This document shows, piece by piece, positions 16,834-25,207 of a stretch of 64,000 nucleotides of DNA. This DNA is from Gemmatimonadota bacterium (GTDB lineage: Bacteria > Latescibacterota > UBA2968). The position numbers and the translations under genes were made by a program. The number at the start of each line of letters is the position of its first letter. Position 1 is the first letter of the stretch. The notes under the pieces were generated by a model. The model was not told the DNA's origin. It saw only the letters and a program-made list of their open reading frames with translations, and did not search any database. Location: assembly GCA_026705765.1 (NCBI GenBank), contig JAPPAB010000180.1, positions 1 through 64,000 on the forward strand. Reading direction: 5' to 3'.

Positions 16834-18339
16834 CTAAGCCAACTGCTTCACAGCCATCGTCCCCTCCGGCGTAGTACGCACCTCGTAGCCCGCATCGATG
16901 AGATCCTGCCGCAGACGATCAGCAGTATCGTAATCTTTAGATGCGCGGGCCTCATCAATCTGTTTGCAAATCGCCTCGCTGGTATCTACCTCATCCGACG
17001 ATTCAGACGACTTAGCCTTGACATCGGCAATCCCCAGCACACTATTGATCTTATCAAACACATCCAGCGCTTCGGACGGGTCATCTACCTCTTGCCCCAT
17101 CCAGTTATGCACCACGGCAAGTGCTGCACTAATATTGAGATCGCTGGACAAAGCACTGAGAAAATCGGCAACAACGGGTTGATCGTTGCCGACCTCAGTC
17201 GCACTTCCATTCGCCGCCTGGACAAGCCCCCGCCCAAACTCGTGAAATCTTCGCACGGCATTGGCCGAATCACGAACGCCCTTTTGCGTAAAATTGGTCT
17301 GCGTGCGATAATGCGTCTTAATAAGTTCGTAACGCAAAACCGAAGGATGAACAGGACGCCCGGTCACCTTGCCATCGAGCACATCCCGCACCGTAAAAAA
17401 ATTGCCTTTGCTCTTGGACATCTTCTCGCCTTCAACCATTAAATAGCGCGGGTGAATCCAGTACCTGGCAAAATGCGAATGCCCCGTCGCACAACACGAT
17501 TGGGCAATCTCGCATTCGTGGTGCGGAAAAATATTATCCTCGCCCCCCGTGTGAATATCGATAACCTCGCGCCGCAGCATCTTCATCGCCATAGCCGAAC
17601 ACTCGATATGCCAGCCCGGATACCCCTCACCCCAGGGAGAAGGCCATTTCATAATATGCGACGGATCGGGTTTCCACAAAAAGAAATCAGCGGGATTGCG
17701 CTTGATCGCCTGGTGTTCCTCAAGCACGCGCCCACCCGAACCCGCGATGAGTTGATCGAGATCGTTGCCCGACAGACGACCGTATTCGGGAAAAGATTCA
17801 ACACTAAAATAAACCACACCATCATCGGCAATATAGGCGTGGCCCTTGTCCAACAGCTTCTGAATCATCATCTGTATGGCATCGATATGTTCCGTGGGAC
17901 GCGGCATATTGCGCGGATAGTCGTGCGCCACTTTAATCCCCAGCAAACGCGCATCTTCGACAAATGCATCCGTGAAATATTGCGCCACCTCAAACGGATC
18001 ATCGGGATTGGAAATCGCATCATCGGGCAACTTACCCAACTTCTTTTCTTCCTTGAGCTTGCGTGTAGCCACCGCGATTTTGTCCTCGCCAGTCGCATCG
18101 GCCACATCGTCGTCCGTCATATGCCCCACATCGGTAATATTCATCACATGAGTAACATGATAACCGGCCAATTCGAGAAAACGACGGAGCACATCGGAAA
18201 ACAAAAAAGACTTAAAATTGCCGATATGGGCAAAATCGTACACCGTTGGACCACAGGAATACATCGCCACATTTGGAGGATCGAGCGGCTCAAAAATTTC
18301 TTCGCGATTCGTCAGCGTATTGTAAAATCGAATATCCAT
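16834..18339 (-). CDS. cysS: Cysteinyl-tRNA synthetase
   Basis: About 501 residues. The class I HIGH-type motif HIGN is at residues 38-41, after CGPTVYDFA. The KMSKS loop is in [13 protein letters not shown], and zinc ligands include the Cys of YSCGPT and those in [10 protein letters not shown] and [10 protein letters not shown]-terminal DALR anticodon domain and an all-helical tail ([21 protein letters not shown]) follow. The ATG at 18339 fits the conserved N-terminus; a TTG four codons upstream is an alternative. It lies between lgt and hemB in the same direction. Confidence 0.96.
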   Translation of the reverse strand: MDIRFYNTLTNREEIFEPLDPPNVAMYSCGPTVYDFAHIGNFKSFLFSDVLRRFLELAGYHVTHVMNITDVGHMTDDDVADATGEDKIAVATRKLKEEKKLGKLPDDAISNPDDPFEVAQYFTDAFVEDARLLGIKVAHDYPRNMPRPTEHIDAIQMMIQKLLDKGHAYIADDGVVYFSVESFPEYGRLSGNDLDQLIAGSGGRVLEEHQAIKRNPADFFLWKPDPSHIMKWPSPWGEGYPGWHIECSAMAMKMLRREVIDIHTGGEDNIFPHHECEIAQSCCATGHSHFARYWIHPRYLMVEGEKMSKSKGNFFTVRDVLDGKVTGRPVHPSVLRYELIKTHYRTQTNFTQKGVRDSANAVRRFHEFGRGLVQAANGSATEVGNDQPVVADFLSALSSDLNISAALAVVHNWMGQEVDDPSEALDVFDKINSVLGIADVKAKSSESSDEVDTSEAICKQIDEARASKDYDTADRLRQDLIDAGYEVRTTPEGTMAVKQLA

Positions 18340-18375
18340 AATCGAGTTCAAAAATAAACCGAGGTCATAATTTTG

Positions 18376-19122
18376 TCAATTCTGAAGTCTTTTTCGACGG
18401 AAATTAATGAGATAAATCCCCGTAACCACGAGACCAATACTGACCCATTGATGCACCGTAAGCCCTATAAAAACCTCGGGCGTGAGACGCACAAACTCGA
18501 CAAAAAAGCGAGCAACAGCCATCAAAACGAGATAAAGACCAAAAATCATACCGGGTCTGAGACGATCGCGCAGAGCCAACAAAACCCCGAAAATACAAAC
18601 CATCTGAATCATCTCGTAAATCGGCGTCGGATGCACAAAATCGAGCGTGGGCACAAGACCATTGGGATAAGCCATACCCCAGGGCAAATTCGTGGGAATC
18701 CCATAGCATCCATCGCCCGAAAGCTCACATCCTCCCCGCCCAAAAAAGTACCCCACCACAAGAGCCGGAGCAATCGCATCCACAGCGGGCCAATCGAGCG
18801 CATTATACCGGCGAAGCCAAAGGAGCACAGTCGCAGCCCCGCCCAAAAACCCGCCATACCAGGCCCAGCCCACAGAGGAAAAAATCGTCCCAAAAGGATC
18901 GGCCACAAAAGCGTGGGGATACTCAAAAACGTGAAAAATTTTACTGCCCACAATACCGCCAATCACAGCGGCAAACGCAATGCGATCTGACAACGTGGGA
19001 TCGAGACCCCGACGCCGAAACTCGCGCTTGAGCACCCACGAGGCACAAAGCAAACCAACCGCGAGCATCACGCCATAAACGCCGATGCGAATCGGCCCGT
19101 ATTCAAAGAGAATTGGAGACAT
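18376..19122 (-). CDS. lgt: Prolipoprotein diacylglyceryl transferase
   Basis: About 248 residues from the ATG at 19122, where a membrane helix begins (MSPILFEYGPIRIGVYGVML). An upstream in-frame start would add 25 unrelated residues overlapping the DNA methylase gene. Signatures are the glycine loop FGRGGCELSGDGCYG, a variant of the canonical GRxGNFxNxE, and HPTPIYEM. Seven hydrophobic segments fit an inner-membrane enzyme. Lgt attaches the lipid to the Cys of lipoproteins, several of which are encoded nearby. Confidence 0.95.
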   Translation of the reverse strand: MSPILFEYGPIRIGVYGVMLAVGLLCASWVLKREFRRRGLDPTLSDRIAFAAVIGGIVGSKIFHVFEYPHAFVADPFGTIFSSVGWAWYGGFLGGAATVLLWLRRYNALDWPAVDAIAPALVVGYFFGRGGCELSGDGCYGIPTNLPWGMAYPNGLVPTLDFVHPTPIYEMIQMVCIFGVLLALRDRLRPGMIFGLYLVLMAVARFFVEFVRLTPEVFIGLTVHQWVSIGLVVTGIYLINFRRKRLQN

Positions 19123-19130
19123 AGTATGTG

Positions 19131-20252
19131 TCAGACCGCCTTCTTCTGGAGCAAAAACAAAAACTCCCGGTTCGGTTCCTCTGCATCTCTCAACCACTCA
19201 TTCGTCCACTTCATCCCCGCCATCACATTCTTCTTGTAATTGAGCGCAACCACATCTACCAGATCGCCATTGCGCCGCATCACATCGTTCAACGCCCTGG
19301 CAGTCGCCCGCCCGCCAGAACTGTACGACAGAATAATCCACCGCGCGCGCGTCGCCGCAATCAGATTCTCAATCGCCTCAACAGCAATAAAACGCCCCTC
19401 ATCATTCCGCCGAAACGCCTCAAAAACAGACGCCGCCACCGTATCCGACGTATCCCTGCGGCGATTGGCCTTCCCGAAAAGGGCTGGTTTATCGGCGCAA
19501 ATCACACTCGTCCACACATGGTAATACGAAGCATATCGCACCCGCGACGGCGGCATCTTCTCGTTATTCGATCCATAAGGCGGATCGAAATACGCCAGAT
19601 CAACAGATATATCTGGAACGAGATCAAAAATATCCCTCTGAAATACCCGATGTTCCCCAGATGAACAAAAAATATTCGGCACCTTCAGCACAAGTTCCTT
19701 ATAAGAGCGAGGCGACCAATCCTTCAGATAAGAAACAAAATGCCCCAAACTGCTATCCACGCGATCCAGCGCCAAAATCAGACTCGTAAGCGCGACAGCC
19801 TCATCAACCGGATCCAGCTTCAGCGCGTCAATCTCCCCTCGAATCGCATCCAATTTGCGAGTATTGTGAATCTGCCACGGCTTCTTGCGCCCATCCCGCT
19901 GTATCGCACACCCACCATTGGCATAGCCCCCATAGTGCTCCGTGAACCACCCATCCACAGGCGAAAGCGCATTGAGATGATCGATAAGCGGCTGATAATC
20001 CTCTCGCCTCTTCTTATTCAGCAAATAACACGTCCCAAAAATCTTCGACCACACCGCAACATCATTGCAAACAACCGTATAACCCAGCCTCGCGAGCGCC
20101 TGCGACACCCTCGTCGTACCCGAAAAACCATCCAACACCGTCTTTGCATCCACCCTCTTGACCAATTGCAAAATATGCGGAAGAAGTTTCAACTTAGACC
20201 CCGCGTATTTGATCCCCTCTGTGCAGGGAACATCGCAAGCGACTCGCATCAT
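19131..20252 (-). CDS. D12-class N6-adenine DNA methyltransferase, no partner restriction gene
   Basis: 373 residues. It begins IKYAGSKLKLLPHI, the GxKxxLxxxI start of D12/Dam-like enzymes. Motif I is FSGTTRVSQAL and the catalytic motif IV is YFDPPYGSN (DPPY), followed by the target-recognition part and a C-terminal domain. It would methylate adenine in an unknown site. No endonuclease gene flanks it, so it is either an orphan methylase or a remnant of a restriction-modification system. It sits in a housekeeping operon, 9 bp before lgt and 18 bp after the SCO1 gene. Confidence 0.85.
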   Translation of the reverse strand: MMRVACDVPCTEGIKYAGSKLKLLPHILQLVKRVDAKTVLDGFSGTTRVSQALARLGYTVVCNDVAVWSKIFGTCYLLNKKRREDYQPLIDHLNALSPVDGWFTEHYGGYANGGCAIQRDGRKKPWQIHNTRKLDAIRGEIDALKLDPVDEAVALTSLILALDRVDSSLGHFVSYLKDWSPRSYKELVLKVPNIFCSSGEHRVFQRDIFDLVPDISVDLAYFDPPYGSNNEKMPPSRVRYASYYHVWTSVICADKPALFGKANRRRDTSDTVAASVFEAFRRNDEGRFIAVEAIENLIAATRARWIILSYSSGGRATARALNDVMRRNGDLVDVVALNYKKNVMAGMKWTNEWLRDAEEPNREFLFLLQKKAV

Positions 20253-20269
20253 GCTTTATCCCCCAAAAT

Positions 20270-20926
20270 CTACCTGGACAACTGACGAACCACAGTCGCA
20301 ATTTCTTCGGCAGTATGAGACGGGCGAAAAAAGAAGCGCAAATCGCCGTTCTGGTCAATGAGATAGGTATAGAGGGAATGGTCGATAAGATACCCTGCCG
20401 CAGAACCCTGCTCACCAATCTCATAATGAGCCGCATAGCGTTTAACCACCGCATCAATGCTATCCTGCACCCCCGTAAGCCCAATAGCTGGCACGTCAAA
20501 ATGCGACAAATAAGATTTGAGCATTTGCGGGGAATCACGCCCGGGATCAACACTCACAAAAAGCGTCTTCAGATCGCGTGCATCCTCACCCAAAATCGTA
20601 TAAGCACTCGCAAGCCGCGCCATCGTTTGGGGACACGCATCGGGACAACTCGCATAGCCAAAAAAGAGAAGAAACGGACGCTGTTGCTCCGTCAAATGGA
20701 AAGAATTACCATCGTGGTCAACAAGCGTCAAATCACCGCCAAAAGGAAAGGGATCGGCAGAAAGGGTGAGATCGGGATCGGATTGCGGCGCGCGCTCAAG
20801 CGGTTTACAGGCCATAAATAGCAACAGCAAAGAGCAAAGTACAAAGTGCAAAAAGCCTCTCCAGTCCCCCCTTATCTCTCGCCATTTATCTGTGTCCATC
20901 TGCGCCCATCTGCGGATCGTATTCAT
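20270..20926 (-). CDS. SCO1/SenC-family copper chaperone, lipoprotein
   Basis: 218 residues with a thioredoxin-like fold. The copper-binding Cys pair is in FGYASCPDACPQTMARL (CPDAC), and the distant His ligand is probably in DHSLYTYLID. The lipobox LFMAC lies at residues 37-41. The N-terminus is odd: residues about 5-18 and the hydrophobic signal core are encoded by short tandem repeats. SCO proteins deliver copper to cytochrome oxidase. The start overlaps the PCuAC stop by 4 bp (ATGA). Confidence 0.9.
   Translation of the reverse strand: MNTIRRWAQMDTDKWREIRGDWRGFLHFVLCSLLLLFMACKPLERAPQSDPDLTLSADPFPFGGDLTLVDHDGNSFHLTEQQRPFLLFFGYASCPDACPQTMARLASAYTILGEDARDLKTLFVSVDPGRDSPQMLKSYLSHFDVPAIGLTGVQDSIDAVVKRYAAHYEIGEQGSAAGYLIDHSLYTYLIDQNGDLRFFFRPSHTAEEIATVVRQLSR
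20821..20852. repeat. Heptameric tandem repeat within the SCO1 signal-peptide codons
   Basis: GAGCAAA, GTACAAA and GTGCAAA follow each other, with looser units before them. On the coding strand this stretch gives the hydrophobic signal segment HFVLCSLLLL. Confidence 0.5.
20887..20915. repeat. Decameric tandem repeat (ATCTGTGTCC / ATCTGCGCCC / ATCTGCGG)
   Basis: The reverse complement reads as CGCAGATGGG, CGCAGATGGA and CACAGATAAA, closely related to the array at 9506-9535. It encodes residues about 5-15 of the SCO1 protein. Confidence 0.6.
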
Positions 20927-21378
20927 CTGCGCCCTTCACTCCGAAAAGAAACAACAGGTGCCCGAAGCGTCTCCACCTGACCATTTTCAAAAGTAAGCGT
21001 AAGCGCAAGAGAATCGCCTGGAGCCAAATCGCGTCTAAGACCAATAAGCATAAGATGGTTACCCCCCGGTTGCAAAGTCGCTGAACCATCTTCCGGAATC
21101 GGCAAACGGTCAATTTTTTTCATACGCATAATATTGCCATCCGTCGTCATAACGTGAATCTCGGCAACCTCAGCCGCAGGCGTAGAAGCAGCAACGAGCG
21201 CAGTCGCCATCCCCTCATTGTGAATAGCCAAATAAGCCGCAGTCATAGACTGTGGCGGAATATTCTGCCGGACCCATGCGTTTTTAATGGTCACAGAAGA
21301 AATCTCCCGATCACTGCATCCCATCCCCAGCAGAATGAGGGTCAGAAAAAATATCCCACTTTTTATACACACTCTCAT
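20923..21378 (-). CDS. PCuAC copper chaperone, lipoprotein
   Basis: 151 residues. The lipoprotein signal has lipobox LGMGC at about residues 17-21. The PCuAC fold carries the copper ligands: the His-Met part in EIHVMTTDGNIMRMK and the second pair in GGNHLMLIGL, matching the H(M)x10Mx21HxM pattern. It also has the typical NAWVRQNIPPQSMTAAYL. It carries Cu(I) in the periplasm and hands it to the SCO protein or to cytochrome oxidase. ATGA overlaps on both sides show tight coupling with cytochrome c and SCO1. Confidence 0.92.
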   Translation of the reverse strand: MRVCIKSGIFFLTLILLGMGCSDREISSVTIKNAWVRQNIPPQSMTAAYLAIHNEGMATALVAASTPAAEVAEIHVMTTDGNIMRMKKIDRLPIPEDGSATLQPGGNHLMLIGLRRDLAPGDSLALTLTFENGQVETLRAPVVSFRSEGRR

Positions 21379-21758
21379 TTCTGTAGCGAAACAATAAAAA
21401 TGGAAATAATCCTGCGTTCTTCCTCTGAGATTTGGGGATAGCCAGGCATACCCATACCTCGTTCATTGAGCGCGCCCTTGAGTATCGTACGCGAAACAGC
21501 CTCAACCGAACGCCCGTATTTATAAACCTTTGGATCGTGAAAATCGCGGGGCCTTGGATTGAGAGTACGCGCGATCTGACCATTGCCATGGCCATTGCGA
21601 CCATGGCAAACCGCGCACCCATATTTTGTGTAAAGAGCCTTCCCCCTTTCAATATCTGCCGCGGCAAACTGCGGTCGCTGAGGGGGTTCGGCTTTCTGTT
21701 CTGGCGGATTCTGGCAAGCCATCAAAATGACGCAGAAAGCTGTGAGAAAGAGGCGAAA
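21375..21758 (-). CDS. Monohaem cytochrome c, lipoprotein
   Basis: About 127 residues from the ATG at 21758, which has GGGAGA upstream. The lipobox is ILMAC near residue 16. The haem site YGCAVCHGRNGHGNG (CAVCH) is followed by an axial-Met region with GALNERGMGMPGYP. It is a class I cytochrome c tethered to a membrane and a likely electron carrier. It is the first gene of the copper trio. No oxidase subunit lies in the window. Confidence 0.92.
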   Translation of the reverse strand, partial: FRLFLTAFCVILMACQNPPEQKAEPPQRPQFAAADIERGKALYTKYGCAVCHGRNGHGNGQIARTLNPRPRDFHDPKVYKYGRSVEAVSRTILKGALNERGMGMPGYPQISEEERRIISIFIVSLQK

Positions 21759-21819
21759 CATAACATCTCCCGATATAGTTGGTATGAATATACCCAAAAT
21801 GCAGAACTTGAAAAAGCAA

Positions 21820-22857
21820 TCAGTCGCCTCTGCGATTCGCCTGCGATTGTGGCGTAAGGTCAAACCACGTTTCGTGGCCTTGAAAAAAGCGATCGAGTTC
21901 ATCGACCATAAGTTTGAAAAAGTGCGGATAATCATCGCCCGTATGCCCCGAAAAATGCGGACTTAAAAACACATTGGGAAGGTGAATAATCTCACTATCG
22001 GGAGGAATGGGTTCCGGATCAAAAACCTCGAGACCCGCGGTAATATCACCTCGCTTAAGGCGTTCGATCAAAGCATTTGAATCGACAATCGCGCCGCGCG
22101 AAACATTGACAAAAGCCGACCCGGGTCGGATGAGATCGAGTTCTCGTTTCCCAATCATACCTCTGGTGCGCGGTGTAAGCGGGGCAACACAGACAATAAC
22201 ATCGCATTCCGCAAAAATCTTATCCATCGAAGTCTGCGTAAAACCGACAATCTCGGCAATATCGCGAGACAAATACGGATCGTAAACCCAGATATCCGTA
22301 TTAAAAGGACGCAAAAAAGAAATCAGACGGCGGCCCATATGCCCACACCCAATAAGACCCACGCGCTTGTCGGTCAACATACCGCGCATATCGCGGTTCT
22401 TAGCGCCAATGGTATCGCCAACGATAATGCGGCGAAAAGCCGCCCCTGCATTGCGCAACGCGATCAGGATAAGCGCGAGCGCCCATTCGGCAACTGGATA
22501 AGACGACCCCTGAGTCGTATCAACCGTGCGGATACCGCGTTCCCAGGCAGCATCGAGATCAATGCGCGCGGCAAAGCGGTCGCCTTCCAATTCGCCAACC
22601 AACTTCAAATTTGGCGCATTATCCATCACCTCGGCATCGATCTTGGGGCAACCGGAGCACACAACAACAGCATCCGCATCCCCAATACAATCAATTAAAC
22701 CCGCAATAATTCCGGGGTCGCGATGGGATTCGTAAATATTGCCGCCCTCGCACTCAAACCAATCCCATGTGGCAAAGGTCTCGAGACGGGCGAGTTCCGC
22801 CGGCGGAAAATAGCTATCTCGGACGCGCTTATTAGACGCGAGAAGGACTTTTGGCAT
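21820..22857 (-). CDS. D-isomer-specific 2-hydroxyacid dehydrogenase
   Basis: 345 residues. The NAD-binding Rossmann motif GLIGCGHMGRR is followed by the catalytic Arg in NVSRGAIVDS, the Glu in FDPEPIPPDS and the His in LSPHFSGHTGDD. The family oxidises D-2-hydroxy acids or reduces 2-oxo acids; the substrate is unknown. It starts 30 bp after the PhyH gene and is the last gene of the MFS-sulfatase-PhyH run, so it may finish oxidation of a hydroxy acid released there. Confidence 0.9.
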   Translation of the reverse strand: MPKVLLASNKRVRDSYFPPAELARLETFATWDWFECEGGNIYESHRDPGIIAGLIDCIGDADAVVVCSGCPKIDAEVMDNAPNLKLVGELEGDRFAARIDLDAAWERGIRTVDTTQGSSYPVAEWALALILIALRNAGAAFRRIIVGDTIGAKNRDMRGMLTDKRVGLIGCGHMGRRLISFLRPFNTDIWVYDPYLSRDIAEIVGFTQTSMDKIFAECDVIVCVAPLTPRTRGMIGKRELDLIRPGSAFVNVSRGAIVDSNALIERLKRGDITAGLEVFDPEPIPPDSEIIHLPNVFLSPHFSGHTGDDYPHFFKLMVDELDRFFQGHETWFDLTPQSQANRRGD

Positions 22858-22887
22858 AACTAACCTCTTTTCAAATTGGACATCTTC

Positions 22888-23736
22888 TCACTTCAACCCC
22901 TCACCCGGTATCCACTGTATCTCTATCGGCTCTGCCTCGCCATCATACGAGATTCTAAGCGGCTCCATCAGAGCCTGTAACTCAGACGATGACACAGCAT
23001 CACTGTTATTACCTTCTGCCAGAGCGACCGTAGCCTGTGTGCGCTCGGGCAAAGCGACAAAGTCCGGATAGTACCACATCGTAAGCACAGTCCTGCGCTG
23101 ATCCGTCTGATTCGCATGCGAAGCGTGCAACAGACTGCCATAACCCATCACGAGATCGCCGGCTTTAACGGGAACATCGATCTCGTCATCCACCCGCGAA
23201 AACCCTGGATCGTCCGGATTGGCATATTTTCTAAGCTCATCTGTATGGCTTGGAGAAATCTCGTCGTGTAAGGCATGGCGTTTTAGATGCGACCCCGGAA
23301 CCACGCGCAAACACCCATTTTGCGGCATCGTATCGGTCAGATAATACATCAAAAAGCACTGAATGGGCTGCGTCGTATAGCTCACCGGATCATCCCAAAA
23401 ACGCCCATCTTCATGCCAGAACAGCGGTGGACTATGCGGCGGCTTGCTGATAATGCGTCCATGCCCAAACTTTGGTTCATCAAACCCGAGTTGTTTCAAC
23501 GCATTGAGCGCATTGCGATGGGCGATGAGTTCAGCCATCACCGGATACTGATAAGCCATAGCCCAATCGATCATGACCATACTCCCGGTCGTGCGATGCA
23601 TCTCAAAATGCTCCGGCTCCTGTTCCGAGAGCACATCATCGCTAAAGCGCTGCAATTGATCCACCAGGACAGAATCGAGAATATTCTCAAACACAAAGAA
23701 CCCATCGCGGGCAAATTGTTCTCGCTTGGAAAACAA
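22888..23736 (-). CDS. Phytanoyl-CoA dioxygenase (PhyH) family oxygenase
   Basis: About 282 residues. It is a double-stranded beta-helix Fe(II)/2-oxoglutarate oxygenase. The iron ligands are the His and Asp of FWHEDGRFW and a later His in LLHASHANQT, with the 2-oxoglutarate Arg in QRRTVLTMWY. The start is taken as TTG at 23736 because AGGAGGAGG lies 6 bp upstream, right after the sulfatase stop. An earlier in-frame codon at 23778 would overlap the sulfatase gene. The substrate is unknown. Confidence 0.9.
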   Translation of the reverse strand: MFSKREQFARDGFFVFENILDSVLVDQLQRFSDDVLSEQEPEHFEMHRTTGSMVMIDWAMAYQYPVMAELIAHRNALNALKQLGFDEPKFGHGRIISKPPHSPPLFWHEDGRFWDDPVSYTTQPIQCFLMYYLTDTMPQNGCLRVVPGSHLKRHALHDEISPSHTDELRKYANPDDPGFSRVDDEIDVPVKAGDLVMGYGSLLHASHANQTDQRRTVLTMWYYPDFVALPERTQATVALAEGNNSDAVSSSELQALMEPLRISYDGEAEPIEIQWIPGEGLK

Positions 23737-23749
23737 GGCAAACCTCCTC

Positions 23750-25204
23750 CTAAATCCCAGGCAACGGAACCCTATCATCTGTCCGCATCTGCCATTGACG
23801 AATACGCTCGGTCAGGTCTCGAATACGATCTCTGCATTTGGGATCGTCGAAATAATTGACAGTTTCATATGGATCGGCGTTCAGATCGTATAGTTCGCAC
23901 TGATCGTGCGCGCTGAGATTGAGCTTCCAGCGGTCAGCAGAAATGATAGATCGCCAGGGCGTACTCATAGCGGGATTGACCTCAGCCTCACCGGGACGCG
24001 GATGTCCATCATTGCGGTTCCACTGAATAAAAACATCATTCTCCAATAGTGTCGCATCGCCATCCAGCGCGGACACGCGGCTCTCACCCTGCAAATGATC
24101 GGGAATGGATTCACCCATCAAATCCAGAAGCGTAGGCACGAGATCAATATGTGAAATATTCCCCCCGATCACACGCTGCTGATCGGATAACCAGGGCACA
24201 TGCATGAGAAGCGGAACCTTGACGGACTCCTCGTACAAAACAGTCTTGCCCAAAATGCCGTGATCGCCCACCATCTCACCGTGATCGCTGGTAAACACAA
24301 TAATCGTATTATCCGCCTGCCCGCTCTCCTCAAGCGCAGCAAGAATCTTGCCAACAGAGCGATCAAGCAGCGTAACATTGCCATAATAGCGCGCGCGAAC
24401 AGCACGCCAGCCCTCATCTGTGCGAAGATCATAACCGTATTCTTCGGACTCCATATAATAAGCGGACAAAACGCGATTGAGAAGAGACGCATTAGCCGGC
24501 GGCTTCTGGCGAAACGCGGGACCAACGGGAAGTCCTGAAGGATCGTAATAATCGTTTAGTGGACCCGTATGCGGTGGGTGCGGCTCCAGATAAGAAACCG
24601 CGAGAACAAAGGGATCATCGCCGCAGGCGCGTATAAATTCGGCAGCGCGGTCACCCTGGAAAGACGCCTTGGTAAACGGTTCATCCATACTCGCTTCAAC
24701 ATGGCGGGAAAAAACGCGGTGGCCTTCGGATTCGGAATTGGGCTCAAAACCATTTTCCACGAGAAAATGATGGTAGTCACTGCGGTATGCATGGCGTTCA
24801 GAACTCGAAAAAAAACGACGATACGAATCCTCGGTGCCAACCCACTCGGAAAAACCGTGCTGCGGAAAAATTTCATCGCCGAGATGCCACTTGCCATTAT
24901 AACAACAGCGATAATCGGAAGAAACCATCTCCGCAATAGTTTGCACATCTCGAGGCAGCGGAACATTGCACGCCGGCACGCGCGCGGTATGCGGGTAGAG
25001 ACCACACAACATCGTGGCGCGCGAGGGACTGCACACGGGCTGACTCACATAGGCATTCTCAAAGACAAAACTCTTATCCGCAAGCGCATTGAGATGCGGC
25101 GTATCAATATGATCATTGCCATAACACCGCATCGTATCCGCGCGCTGTTGATCAGTAAAGATAAATAACAAATTCGGTTTTCTAAGAAATGAGTTCATCA
25201 TCAA
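23750..25204 (-). CDS. Sulfatase (formylglycine-dependent, arylsulfatase/choline-sulfatase-like)
   Basis: 484 residues. The N-terminus NLLFIFTDQQRADTMRCYGN gives the first metal-binding residues. The modification motif CSPSRATMLCG (C-x-P-S-R) holds the Cys converted to formylglycine, and the second metal site is IIVFTSDHGEMVGDHG. No signal peptide is seen, so it is probably cytoplasmic. It hydrolyses a sulfate ester of unknown type. It lies between the MFS transporter (3-bp gap) and a PhyH gene. No formylglycine-generating enzyme is in the window. Confidence 0.93.
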   Translation of the reverse strand: MMMNSFLRKPNLLFIFTDQQRADTMRCYGNDHIDTPHLNALADKSFVFENAYVSQPVCSPSRATMLCGLYPHTARVPACNVPLPRDVQTIAEMVSSDYRCCYNGKWHLGDEIFPQHGFSEWVGTEDSYRRFFSSSERHAYRSDYHHFLVENGFEPNSESEGHRVFSRHVEASMDEPFTKASFQGDRAAEFIRACGDDPFVLAVSYLEPHPPHTGPLNDYYDPSGLPVGPAFRQKPPANASLLNRVLSAYYMESEEYGYDLRTDEGWRAVRARYYGNVTLLDRSVGKILAALEESGQADNTIIVFTSDHGEMVGDHGILGKTVLYEESVKVPLLMHVPWLSDQQRVIGGNISHIDLVPTLLDLMGESIPDHLQGESRVSALDGDATLLENDVFIQWNRNDGHPRPGEAEVNPAMSTPWRSIISADRWKLNLSAHDQCELYDLNADPYETVNYFDDPKCRDRIRDLTERIRQWQMRTDDRVPLPGI

Positions 25205-25207
25205 ATC

